From: Cycas panzhihuaensis
Lineage: Eukaryota > Cycadophyta
Assembly (NCBI GenBank): GCA_023213395.1
Contig: CM041465.1
Coordinates: forward strand, 69,509,741 to 69,573,740
DNA length: 64,000 bases
Direction: 5' to 3'
A model generated the notes under the pieces. It was not told the origin of the DNA. It did no database searches and saw only the letters and a program-made list of their open reading frames with translations. Each line of letters starts with the position of its first letter. The stretch's first letter is position 1. Shown piece by piece: positions 42,777-53,586 of the stretch. The position numbers and the translations under genes were made by a program.

Positions 42777-45700
42777 ATGGTGAACCAACCATCAAAAATA
42801 GTAGCAGATGTATCCTAGCGTGTCACTCAACAATGAGATAGCTCAAATCAACAGAACTATAAACGAGATTAGAAGGGATATTCAACAACTCACAACTATA
42901 GTTATGGGGAAACCAAAGGATATAGGCCCATCTGGCCATTAGAAGTCAGAGGAAAACACAGAAGAAGAAGAGGAAGTAGGGAGAGAAGACAGATTTTGGA
43001 GACAATTCAATTGAGGATTCCAAGAATACAAAGAGCAAAGGGATTTCCAACCTAGGAACCAGAAGAGCTTGGAGCTAGATTAGGGCCTCAGAGGGACAAA
43101 GTTTTCATTGGAAAAATTTGATCCAAATAGATCAAGGGATATCCGAAGCTAGATATTATAGATGGATACCTACTTCTAGGTCTATGATATACCAAATGGA
43201 GAAACAATTTTAACCACCTCACTTCCCTTTTGCGAAGAGGCCCTCTAATGGTTCCAGTGGTGGAAGAAAGTCCACAGATATTTCTATTAACCCTTGGGCT
43301 TCCTTAAAAGCAAGATTGATAAATCAATATGAAGACACGTGGAACACAATTTACTTCTCCAAATTAACTAGATTGCAACAGATAGGATCCGTTCAAGCAT
43401 ATACAGAACAATTCCAAGCCCTTCAGTGCTTGGTTATTGATCGAATACCAACCAAGCTCATCACCAAGACCTACATCAAGGGACTCAAGGGACCCATCAA
43501 ATACCACATAAAGACAATGGGGGCCTCAAACATAAGAGAAGCCATCCAGCATGCAAGGAACATTGAAGCAGAATACTGAGAAGGTAGGACAAACTACATT
43601 CGAAGAAGCAACTTGCCAGTCTACTAGAACTCTAATTATACCAAGTTAGGAACAAAAGTAGATCCCCCAGTCATAGGAAGAAACCCAAACGAAGCAAGTG
43701 GAGTATCAAGAGACGAACACCTTAAGAGAGGAATGTGCTTTAAATGTAGAGGGAAATGGAATAAGGACCATCAAAGTCCATCAAAGAAAGTCTTTATGAT
43801 CCAAAATAACGAAGTAAGCACCCTAGGAGAAAACCAGGAAGAAGAAAAGATTTCAGGAGAAGATGAGGAGGTCGAAGTAGAGGAGCTTATGGATCAGGAC
43901 ATTGAAAACGTGTAAACATAACTACAGGCCATCATGGAACAAAGTAACACGCCTCAAACATTATGGTTCTAGGGGATGATACAAGGATCACTAGTTGCCA
44001 TCCTCATCGATAGTGGGAACACCCATGATTTCATAAATCGACCTATCACAGAGAAATTGGGCATACCCATCAAAGCACTCAACACTTTCCAAGTTGCCAT
44101 TGCGAACGGAAAATCCACTTGTGGGGGTTATTGTCCAAATGTGACCCTTCAAATTAACGATTACTTAAGAATGACCCTTATGTTTGCGATGTTGGTATGA
44201 GGAGTTGACATTATATTGGGGGTACAATGGCTACAGACATTAGGGAATGTAGTCACTAATTTCAGAACAAGGGTCATGAGCTTTCGACAGAAGGGGAAAT
44301 GTTATACATTGCAAGCATCCTTTACACCCCCAATGCAATTGGCAACATCCCACTGTATGGAGAAGATATTGAAAAAAAATCCCACAACATACATAATGAA
44401 ATGTTATCAGATCGTAGCAGAGGACATTCTGATGGAGGTACAAGAAGTCATAGACGAATACAACTCAATGTTCGAGGAACCCCCGCTAGGGCTTCCCCCT
44501 AACCGTGGATGTCAACACGCCATCGAGCTCATATTGGGAGCTGTGCCAGTCAACATTCTTCTTTATCACCATCTCTAGCGGCTTAAGAGGGAGATAGAGC
44601 AAATAACCAAAGAACTCTTACACCAAGAATATATCGCGAACAACACAAGTCCATTTGCATCTCCAGTTATACTTAAGTGAAAAAAGGATAGGACCTACTA
44701 TATGTGTGTTGACTATAGGAGATTGCACAAGATCACTATAGAAAATAGCTATCCTATCCCAAGGATAGATGACTTGTTGGATGAAATACATGGGGCGAAA
44801 TACTTTTCAAAGGTTGATCTTCAATCAAGATACTACCAGATCCGTATCAAAACAAAGGATATGCACAAGACAACCTTTCACACTCATGAGGGGCTATTGA
44901 AATTTAGAGTTATGCCATTCGGTCAAATGAATACACCAGCAACGTTCCAGAACACCATGAATACCATACTTAGACCCTTCTTGTGAAAATTTATGCTAGT
45001 TTTCTTTGTCAACATTCTAATCTATAGCGCAACGTGGGAGGAACACTTAGAACATATCAAGGCTGTTCTCTAGATCTTATAGAGCAATCAACTTTTTGCC
45101 AACAAGAAGAAATGTGCACTTGGGGAAGAGGAGCTCGAATATCTAGGACACATTATCTTGTAAGATGGGATCAAGATGGATCCCAAAAAGTTCCAAGCCA
45201 CCATTAATTGGACCACTCCCAAGAATGTCACAGGGGTCAGAGCCTTCCTAGACGAGGCAAGATTTCTTAGGAAGTTCATAAAAGGGTACACTCACATTGT
45301 GTCACTGCTAAACGATCTCACAAAGAAGGATGCGCTCGCTTGGAACCCCTTAGCAAAGGACACTTTCTAGGGCCTTAAGAAAGCAATGATCACCACTCTT
45401 GTGCTCGTGACTCCAAATTTTTCCCAGCCTTTCACCCTAGAGTATGATGCATCAGGAGTTGGGATAGGAGCAGTCCTCCTCCAAAATGAGCGGCCACTGG
45501 CATACGAAAGTCGGAAGATGAACAACAAGGAGCAACTCAAACCTATCTACGAGAAAGAAATGCTAGCAATTATGCATGCTATTCATCAATGGCACCAATA
45601 TTTACTCGGGAATAGATTCGTGGTCAAAACAGATCACGACAACCTCAAATACTTCCTTAACCAAAAAAATCTTTCAGATGAACAACAAAAATGGGTGAGT

Positions 45701-46558
45701 AAGCTTCATACATTCGATTTCAGTATTGTATACAAAAAGGGCAAAGAGAATGTGCTTGTAGATGCATTATCACAGATACCCAAAGACAACGGTGAGCAAG
45801 ATCAAACTGCAGAAATCTCTCTAAAAGCAATATTGGTGGCCACTCCTAACTAGACTCACGAGCTAATTCAAGAATACTAGAATGACCCTCTCTTGGGGAA
45901 GATATTGGATGAGATCAAGAACCAGGGGAGTACCAAGTATAGTCTACAAAGAGGCTCAATTCTACAGAAGGGGAAGATATTATTCCAACATCATAAAAAA
46001 AAAGTAAACGAGATGATACTAGAAAAAGCGCATTTTGTGCCTAGTGGAGGACACACAAAGATCGGAAAAACCTATCACAAGGTATGGACGACTCCTTTTG
46101 AAAAGAGATGAGAGCTGACCTTCTCAAATTCGTATCAGAAAGTGATTCTTGTCAAAGGAATAAAAGTGAGAACATAAAAAGTCTTGGCTTGCTCTAGCCT
46201 CTACCAATCCCACAACAAAAATGGGAAGAAATGTCAATGGATTTCATCACAGGCTTACCAAAATTAGAGGGTAAGGATGCCAATTTTGTAGTTGTCGATC
46301 GTTTAACAAAATATGCACATTTCAGTGGAATTCAATCAATAGCAAAAGCAAGTCAAGTAACCAAAATTCTCATGAAAGAAATACATCGTCTACACAGGTT
46401 CCCTAAAGTCATAGTCAGTGATCGTGACCCAAAGTTTACAAGCCATTTATGGCAAGACTTATTCAAATTGGGGGGTACGAAACTATCCATGACCACAACA
46501 TACCACCCACAAACAGACAATCAGACTGAAGTCATAAACAAGTGCCTACAAGGGTATC
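42777..46558 (+). pseudogene. gag-pol: Gypsy M gag-pol (broken)
   Basis: MVNQPSKI at 42777, then frameshifts. Gag core 43080-43579 (LTRLQQIGSVQAYTEQF). Knuckle CFKCRGKWNKDHQSP (43736-43780) lacks the zinc His and last Cys. Protease ILIDSGNTHDFINRP (about 44000-44045). RT 44640-45080: CVDYRRLHKI and YFSKVDLQSRYYQIR intact, but the active-site box reads FFVNILIYS, so both catalytic Asp are lost. RNase H 45386-45790 is well preserved (LEYDASGVGIGAVLLQ, VYKKGKENVLVDALSQ). Integrase: zinc region 46020-46190; core MSMDFITGLPKLEG (46231), VSDRDPKFTS and TDNQTEVINKCL retain D, D, E. It stops where N is inserted. Confidence 0.9.
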
Positions 46559-46768
46559 TGTTAAAATCTGACTTCTTTGACAGATGGAGAGAAAAATCAA
46601 TGCTTTATTATGTGAGGAATTCCTCTCTTTATACATCAAGCTTTGTAACCGTTACATGGTTTATTATAACCAATCATGTATATTATATTTACATAAAGTA
46701 CAATGAGGGTTTAATTACATTACCCCCCTCTTTTAATAACCTTAATATAAAACATTATACTCTTAACA
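46559..46768 (-). repeat. 3' LTR of Copia N
   Basis: 210 bp, TGTTAAAATC to ACTCTTAACA in plus reading. Adjoins the minus-strand purine tract ATTAAGAGAGGG (46769-46780). Its ends and length are unlike those of the A/B/F/G/O/P LTRs. Confidence 0.85.
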
Positions 46769-46805
46769 CCCTCTCTTAATGTTTTATCCTTTTTAGTCCT
46801 ATTCT

Positions 46806-47775
46806 CTATTTGAGAATTTGAAACTTGTCTCTGCCAAGTGATTTTGTTAGAATATCTGCAACATGACTTGCTGCGGGATAATATGTTAGATCAATCTCTT
46901 TGCTTTGCGCCTTTACTTGGATGAAGTGATAGTGTACCTGTATGTGCTTTGTTTGTGCATGTAGAATAGGATTTCTGGTCAACTTTATTGCACCTTGATT
47001 ATCACAGAATAAAATTGTTGGTTCTTGCTGCAATTGATTCATATCCATTAACAGTTGTCTGAGCCAAAGTGCTTCACATGTTGCACTAACTACCGATTTG
47101 TATTCAGCTTTAGTTGATGAGAGAGCAATCGTTGGTTGCATTTTACTGCACCAAGAAATGGCGGTTGAGCGCAAAAAAAAATTGTATCCACTGGTAGATC
47201 TCCTATTCTCTTTGTCTCCTACCCAGTCAGAGTCACAATACCCAATCAATTGAGTTGACTTCTTTTTATTGTATACCAGTTTCAGACCTACAGTACCTTT
47301 TGGGTATCTGAGTGTCCTTTTAGCATCCATCCAATGTCTCATTTTTGGCTCCTACATGTATCTGGAAACCAAACCTACTGAATGTGAAATGTCAGGTCTT
47401 GTGGCAGTGAGATAGATCAAGCTTCCAATCAACTGTCTGTAAAGAGTGTTATCGACAATAGGTTTTCCTTCATTTGGGACTAGATTATAGTTCACTTCCA
47501 AAGGAGTTGCACATTTGTTACAATTCTCCATTTGAAATTTAACTAGCAAATCTTCGATGTATTTGCCTTGTGATAGTGTGATTTATTCTTTGTTTTGCTC
47601 AATTTCTATTCCTAGGTAGTAGTTCAGGGAACCTAAATCTATCATTTCAAAATTCTTTTCTAGTTGACTCTTTATATTTGAGATAGATTTGGTGTCGTCT
47701 CTTGTGAGAATCATGTCATCAACATAGACAACAATGATTGAGATTTTCCCATCATTTCTTTTTACATAGAGACTG
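46806..47775 (-). pseudogene. pol: Copia N RT end and RNase H
   Basis: RNase H (46806-47342) is open with its motifs intact: YCDSDWVGDKENRRSTSGY, LSSTKAEYKS, CDNQGAIKLTRNP and the C-terminal HVADILTKSL. RT end (47352-47775) has VVYVDDMIL (about 47715-47745) and LYRQLIGSLIYLTATRPDIS. The only breaks are a TAG near 47350 and a TAA near 47583. It is thus one of the least decayed pol regions here, despite hosting O. Confidence 0.9.
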
Positions 47776-48306
47776 TGTTAAACCTGATGTTTACATGTTA
47801 AGTATATGTACTTTATTTTTCATATATTATTTATACTTTTGTACTTTATGGGGTGACTTATCACTTAAGTGATAAAGTGCACACCCACATTCTTTCCTAG
47901 TGACACAACATTGTCACTTAAGGGTCAAATGGACCCCCATGCACTTTTGCTCACTTGAAAGTCCAAAAGGACACATGTCCTACATGTAAGGCATGTACTT
48001 TGGATGTTTGACACTTGTCAAACATCCAATTCCTTAGGTCTCTTCTGTCACTCTATATATTGAGACCTCTTCTCATTGTTCTCATATAGAGTTGGAGTTG
48101 TATTGTTATGTTGCCAGTTGCTAATCAAATTGCTATTCATTTGGAGATTGGACCTCCTCCCATTTGGTATCATTTTCTCTTTCTCTTTGTGCTTTGATAT
48201 TGCTTATGTTCATCTTATTTTCATTATGGATCTTTTGCTTTCTAGAACTAGAGTGAATCTATCTCTTAGATCTTGGGTTTCATAGGCCTTTTGGCCCTTT
48301 CCAACA
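47776..48306 (+). repeat. 5' LTR of Copia O
   Basis: 531 bp, TGTTAAACC to TTTCCAACA. Palindrome TTATCACTTAAGTGATAA at 47858-47875; hairpin arms 48000-48013 and 48016-48029; TATATAT at 48054-48060. Primer site TGGTATCGGAGC at 48309-48320. Confidence 0.92.
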
Positions 48307-48320
48307 TTTGGTATCGGAGC

Positions 48321-49415
48321 TAGAGGAGACTAGTTCCCTCAATTCTGATTTTTTCTTGCTTAAGGGAGATTTAAAGTGGGTTTTACAACCCCTTGGTGAC
48401 GACCTTCGCTCTCCGAAGGCGATCCAAGGCTTGTTTAAGCTCACAACTGCAGATCAAGGCTTTTCAGGAAATATTTTAAAGGTTGGAGCTCATTATACAC
48501 TACTCTGAAATTTTTTTCAAACCATCATCTTAGGTTTTGAGCTAGTTTACTCACATTTTCTTGTGCTTTTCCTCTAAAAATTTGATTTTCCAGCTAATTT
48601 TTTCCTGCAGATCAGGGTGTTGGACTGTTATGAGGGTTTATGAACCTCACTAACTGAGTTTATCTTAAGTTACAATCATTTTGTAGGCTGTGTCAGTTCT
48701 AGACAGCTTTTAGCCCTGAAACCCCACTTGGAGAATACAAAAATGCTCATGCACTACTGTTGAACTGTTTTGCTCTCCTAGAAATGTCTACACACTTCTT
48801 AGTGGGCCCCACAGACAGTTCACGAAGAAGAAACGAGCACTAAATAGTGTTGTACGACTATTTCATCCTGTTTACATCGTGCGCTCATTTTTTCCTTCAC
48901 ACGATCCGTTCTCTCTCCATAAGCAACGGAATCTGCTCAAATTTGAATTGTGGCTCTGTATAGGGTGTGCGACCTTGCTCCTCTATTTTCATCTCAATCC
49001 GTTGAGAATTCACGAAGATACAAGCACCTACGTGTTACGAAAGTCGCCCTCGCACTGCCGTTTCATCGACTATTTCATTTTTTAAAATATTTGAAAAGAA
49101 CTTTATCGTTTTAAACCTTAGTTTATACTTTTAAGAATATTCTCATTTTGATAAAGTTCATTTACCTTAAAGTTTTATACTTAAGTGCTTTTTAATCACT
49201 GAAAAGTCATTTTTAAGCCAAATTTAGTACTTTTTCAATGCTTTTTTAGTTCCTTGACATCACTAATCTCATTTTTGTGTCAAAAAGGACTAAATCAAGT
49301 ATTTTCAGTGATTTTTCATATTGAAAAGTGAAATTTTTTCCCTTCATTAAGCTATTTTTTATTCAAGTAACCTTGCATGGTGACCTTTAGCTTAATTTTT
49401 CTTAAGGAAAATATT
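48321..49415 (+). other. Copia O leader (first 1.1 kb)
   Basis: Matches the F leader at its start (GAGGAGACTAGTTCCCTC, CGAAGGCGATCC) and again at 49370-49410 (GCATGGTGACCTTTAGC). The middle diverges. It ends at ATATT (49411-49415), the flank of element Q. No gene is seen. Confidence 0.75.
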
Positions 49416-49789
49416 TGTAGAAATGAGTGGATAAGAGGAGGAGACATGTCATACAGCACATGTAAAAAGACACAAGAGATGACAATACAACAAATGACTC
49501 ACAACTCTCCAAATCTCATTGAGAAAACATGTATGATACAACACATATTTATAACTTTACACTAAGTCTAAACATAGGAGGTAGTTCAACAACTCTAACT
49601 GTCCCATGAATTTTGATGTGCTCAAACTACCTCATTAATAGTTTGAGTATCTTTGACTTCTAGAAACATTGATCAAGTATATTCTCTCACTAGAATATTC
49701 TCATCAAGAATATTCTATGTGAGCAATTATTCTAAAGAGATGAAATGAACTTAAATGGACATGTAATGGGAATGTATATTATTCCAACA
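49416..49789 (-). repeat. 3' LTR of element Q
   Basis: 374 bp with TG/CA ends and an adjacent polypurine tract. It contains inverted AGAATATTCT-type motifs (49690-49725), the consensus heat-shock element arrangement of TTC/GAA blocks. No partner LTR is seen in the window. Confidence 0.65.
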
Positions 49790-50130
49790 CCCTCCCATAA
49801 TGTTAAGTTGATTTCCTAACATAAACATCAGTGTTCTAAGTCTCTCAAAATTTCTCACAACCTAAAGTCTAAGTGAGAATACAACTTGAGGGACAATATA
49901 TCAACTCAGTTATGCTCCATATGCTGTCAAATAGAATGATGGTAATCTTCCACAAGCTTGACTCTGTCATGGAAACCCAATTCTTCGATAGTTGGAAGGC
50001 ATCTTGTTGTATTAGAACATCTAAACAAGTCAAATATGGTTAAGAAGTCAATTAAGCCCAAAATGGCTTCTTGAATGTTGTAATTGCTGCTTTGCATACT
50101 ACCTTGGTGGAATAATCTATCCACATCAAG

Positions 50131-50375
50131 AGATCAACTAGAATTAGGTGCCAATGCACATCCTGTCATTGATTAGGCCTTAACTGCAACAAGAGATCAA
50201 CTAGAACTAAGTGGTCAATGCACATCCTCTCGTTGAATAAGATCAACCAGAATTAAGTGTCATCCACATCTTGTCGTTGATTAGGCTCAACCAAAACTAA
50301 GTGGTCAATGCACATCCAGTCGTTGATTCAGATCAACCAGAACTAAGTGTCATCCACATCCTGTTGTTGAATTGC
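50131..50375. repeat. 46-bp tandem repeat in element Q
   Basis: Five units start at about 50131, 50194, 50240, 50284 and 50330, each with AGATCAACYAGAA, then TAAGTG, then CACATCC, then GTYGTTGATT. Units alternate between a GTGGTCAATGCACATCC and a GTGTCATCCACATC form, giving a higher-order period near 90 bp. The first unit carries a 17-bp insertion. Confidence 0.8.
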
Positions 50376-51703
50376 TTTTGCAGTTGCCTGTACAAAGCTC
50401 CCAAAGAGGATTTCATTATCCTCATGCAGTACATGCTAGTTGTGATCATCAATGCGTGGATATCATGCCCATTGTCTTGATTCTCCAAATGTCATAATCT
50501 TGGCATACATTATCGTGCTTGATTCTTTGCACTACTGTTATTTTCCAAGTCATTGTTGCTTCATAGAATTGTTAGGTGTTTTCATTAACACCACAATGTT
50601 GTTATTATCATCACCATAACACAATAAGCTGTAGTAGTAAGCTACCCAACTCAGAAATCAGAGAGGTTAAGGTAGTCTACAAAGGTATGATAAGTCTCAT
50701 GCAGGTTGATAAGAGTGATGTACTCCACAATTCAGCAACATAAATCACTCGTCTCCTTCAGTTTCTGCACATGAAGAGAGATAGAGACTAGACATTTTTC
50801 AAGAATAAAGCAAGTATCAAGACTTTAACAAATCCTTAAGAGTCTTTCTTACATCATATGCAAGCAAATGAAGATGAGCAATATTCTCATCAACCACTAG
50901 CAAATTAATGAATGCTAGTGTTCTAGGTTCCTGTTCCATGCCTTGTCATGTCGTGTCATGTTGTATAACACCATGTTGTTCCGCTTATGAAATGCCAACA
51001 ATTGGGTCTGATTTGGCTTGCTATCTTCTCCTTTAACAACTCCCATAGTTCTTTGTAAGACTAGAAAGTGTTGCATTACATAGAACTTACATTTTGCCTT
51101 AGTGAAACTGACAAACTATAACCAATAATTCACAGACATTTTATAAAGTCCATAATTAAGAAAAAATAAGGAGAAATAGTGTTTAAATCACCGCAAGTAT
51201 GAGTGTTAGACATCACTCAGTGACCGCAAGGTGGATTACACTTAAAAAGAGTATAAATAAAAAGGTTTAAAACACCTTTTAAATACACCATTAAAGAGGA
51301 TGAAGTACATCAAAAGATCCGCTTAAAGTGCTCTAAAAAGAGGATTAAGTTCATTAAAACTACTCTCAAAGTACATTGAAAAATCCCTTTAGAGTTAAAA
51401 GATATACTCTAATGAGGATTAGGTACATGAGAAAAGACCTTGAAGTACCCCTTAATGAAGCCGATAAATACCTTTAAAAGGAAGACAAAATAAAGCTTGA
51501 AATAACTTAGAGTCTTCATAAGCTATTATACCCTTTTATGCCATCAAAAACATCTCTTTTAAAGAAGATAAATTACATTAAGATCCTCTTAAAATACTTG
51601 TCAAAAGTACTTTTTATGTCATCAAAATGTACCTTAAGAAGAGGATAAAGTGTTAAAAATGCCCTTGAAAGAAGACAAAATACCAAGGTAGAAAGTTTAG
51701 GAG

Positions 51704-53027
51704 TATTCACGGCCAAATTAAAGGCCAAGCAAAATTCCAAACCATCACTCTCAAAGCAGTTTGGAAACATAAACATTGGATCCTCAAAGACCAACGTTAT
51801 TTGTCACTATTGTGGCAAAGTGGGCCACATAGCTCCTGATTGTAGAAAGAAACAAGCCGATCTCTAGCACACACGACAGCAGCAACAACCACGTCAGCAG
51901 CAACTACATCAGTAATTCTAGCAGTAGTAGCGGTTTCAGCAACAACAGTAGTAGCAACCCCCTCGACCAAATCGAGGTGCATATCGAGGAGGTCCAAGAG
52001 GAAGGGGGGGTTTCAGAGGTGGCAATCAATGCCACTTTAATCAGTTTGCAGATGAGGATAAGCTATTTTGTGCTTATCATACCTCCAAGATTGATCAAAC
52101 TTGGATCATTGACTCTGGGGCAACTCAACACATGACTGAGAGTGAAGAACTCCTTTGTGACATCAAGGAAGGAAAAGGTCAATCAGTGACCTTTGGCAAC
52201 AATGAGTCAGTAAAGATTTCTAGCATAGGCACAATCGCCCCATTTCATTCTCTTTCCAATCCTTCATCCACATTTCCCAATGGCAATGCCTATTTTATAC
52301 CTTCCATGGAGAAGAGTTTGCTATCTGTTAGCAAATTGGACAAGCAATAGATGAGCATTTTGTTCAAAAATGGCAAATGTGTAATAAGTGACAAGAATGA
52401 TCACGTAGTGGCTATTGGATATGAGGATCATGGCCTTTACAAGTTGGATGCTAATAATATAATACTTGATTTTGCTTACTCCGATTCCATTGTCACTCAA
52501 TCTTTGTCCAAGATGCAACTTTGGCATCAACGTCTAGGCCACTTGAGCTTAGACAATATCAAGCAGATGGTGAATAAGAATATGATGCATGGGCTTCCAA
52601 AGTTGTATGGCTTAAAATGTCTTTGTGAAGCATGTATAATGGGGACACAACATCGCTTGCCTTTCCCTAAAGGCAAAGCTTGGCATGCATCGTATCCTTT
52701 GCAGTTGATACATTTGGATTTGTATGGACCTATATCCATCGCATCCTTTGGAGGAGCTTTGTGTTACATCTACTTCATTGACGATTTCTCCCATAAAGTT
52801 TGGGTTTACTTCATCAAACACAAGTCTGAAGCATTCTAAAAGTTTTAAGGAATTCAAGCTTGAAGTGGAGAACGAGTCTGGTCATTTAATTAAAATTCTA
52901 AGGTCAGACAATGGAGGTGAATTCACTTCAAAGGAATTCACCTAATCCTGCAAGGATAATGGCATTCGGATACAGCTTACCATTCCTCATACTCCTTAAC
53001 AAAACGGAGTCTCTGAAAGGATGAATA
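51704..53027 (+). pseudogene. gag-pol: Copia O gag end, protease and integrase (part)
   Basis: Resumes in gag at TAKLKAKQNSK-like sequence (TTCACGGCC near 51705). Knuckle CHYCGKVGHIAPDC intact (51800-51842), Q-rich linker with TAG near 51867, RGG stretch (GGPRGRGGFRGG, about 51985-52022), then protease IDSGATQHM (52108-52134). Pre-integrase 52132-52490 with TAG at 52348-52350 for Gln. Integrase zinc region LWHQRLGHLS (52519-52548), CLCEACIMG, then core remnants and FTSKEFT before P interrupts at 53028. The gag N terminus is missing. Confidence 0.88.
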
Positions 53028-53572
53028 TGTTAAAACTTATGTTTACATGTTAAGTATGTACTTTATTCTTTTATTCTTTCATTCATTATTTTGTATTTTA
53101 TGGGGTGACTCATCATTTAAGTGATAAAGTGCACACCCACTTTCATCCTAGTGACATAACATTGTAACTAAAGGGTCAAATGGACCCTCATGCATTTTTG
53201 CTCACTTGAGAGCCTAATGGACACGTCCCTCATGCATGACATGCAAGCTATGCATTGCATGTACCGTTGGATGTTTGCCACTTGGCAAACATCCAACGGT
53301 GTTAGGTAACCTCAGTTACTCTATATATTGAGACCTCTCCTCATGTCTCATATGTAGAGTTGAAGTGTAATGTCATGCTGCCATTTTGCTAATCAATTGG
53401 TATTCTTTGGAGTAGGACTAATTCCTCCTCCTCACACCTTGGTATCATCTTGCCTCCTTGATCTTGCTTATTTTAGTTTTGTATTTATGTTATTTAGAAC
53501 TAGAGGTGAACTATCTTCAAGATCTTGGCTTTATAGGTCTTAGGCACTTTAATCCTTTGGCCTTTTCTCACA
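53028..53572 (+). repeat. 5' LTR of Copia P
   Basis: 545 bp, TGTTAAAAC to TTTTCTCACA. Perfect hairpin arms of 18 bp at 53263-53280 and 53283-53300 with a CT spacer; TATATAT at 53322-53328. The 18-bp palindrome is mutated here (near 53107-53124). Confidence 0.93.
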
Positions 53573-53574
53573 TT

Positions 53575-53586
53575 TGGTATCAGAGC
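53575..53586 (+). other. Primer binding site, Copia P
   Basis: TGGTATCAGAGC, two bases after the LTR; initiator tRNA-Met type. Confidence 0.93.

Larger units (their letters stand above)
42127..46558 (+). mobile_element. Gypsy element M, inserted in L
   Basis: Plus-strand Ty3/Gypsy of the same family as L, sitting in L's protease. 5' LTR 42127-42605, primer site TGGTATCGGAGC (42608-42619), gag, protease, RT, RNase H, integrase. It is interrupted at 46558 within integrase by Copia N; the remainder lies beyond the right edge. The left flank is TGAAC (42122-42126). Confidence 0.88.
46559..47775 (-). mobile_element. Copia element N, 3' part (left segment)
   Basis: Minus-strand Copia of a fourth lineage inserted in M integrase (left flank GTATC, 46554-46558). 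It shows 3' LTR, purine tract, RNase H and the end of RT up to 47775, where Copia O is inserted. The RT continues at 63519 on the other side of O. O is flanked by GACTG (47771-47775) and GATTG (63519-63523), a 5-bp duplication with one mismatch. Confidence 0.9.
49416..51703 (-). mobile_element. Element Q: LTR element without recognised genes
   Basis: Minus-strand element in O's leader: 3' LTR 49416-49789 bounded by TGTAGAAATG and ATTCCAACA, next to a minus-strand purine tract CATTATGGGAGGG (49790-49802). About 1.9 kb of interior has no Copia or Gypsy domain that I recognise. The interior contains a 46-bp tandem repeat (50131-50375), and its right end (51240-51680) consists of short AAGAGGAT/AAGTAC words. 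No second LTR is present before O gag resumes at about 51704, so Q is truncated or recombined there. The exact right boundary is uncertain. Confidence 0.6.

Noticed and set aside
50131-50375. CRISPR-like array
   Set aside because: The units are contiguous tandem repeats without unique spacers, in eukaryotic retroelement DNA.
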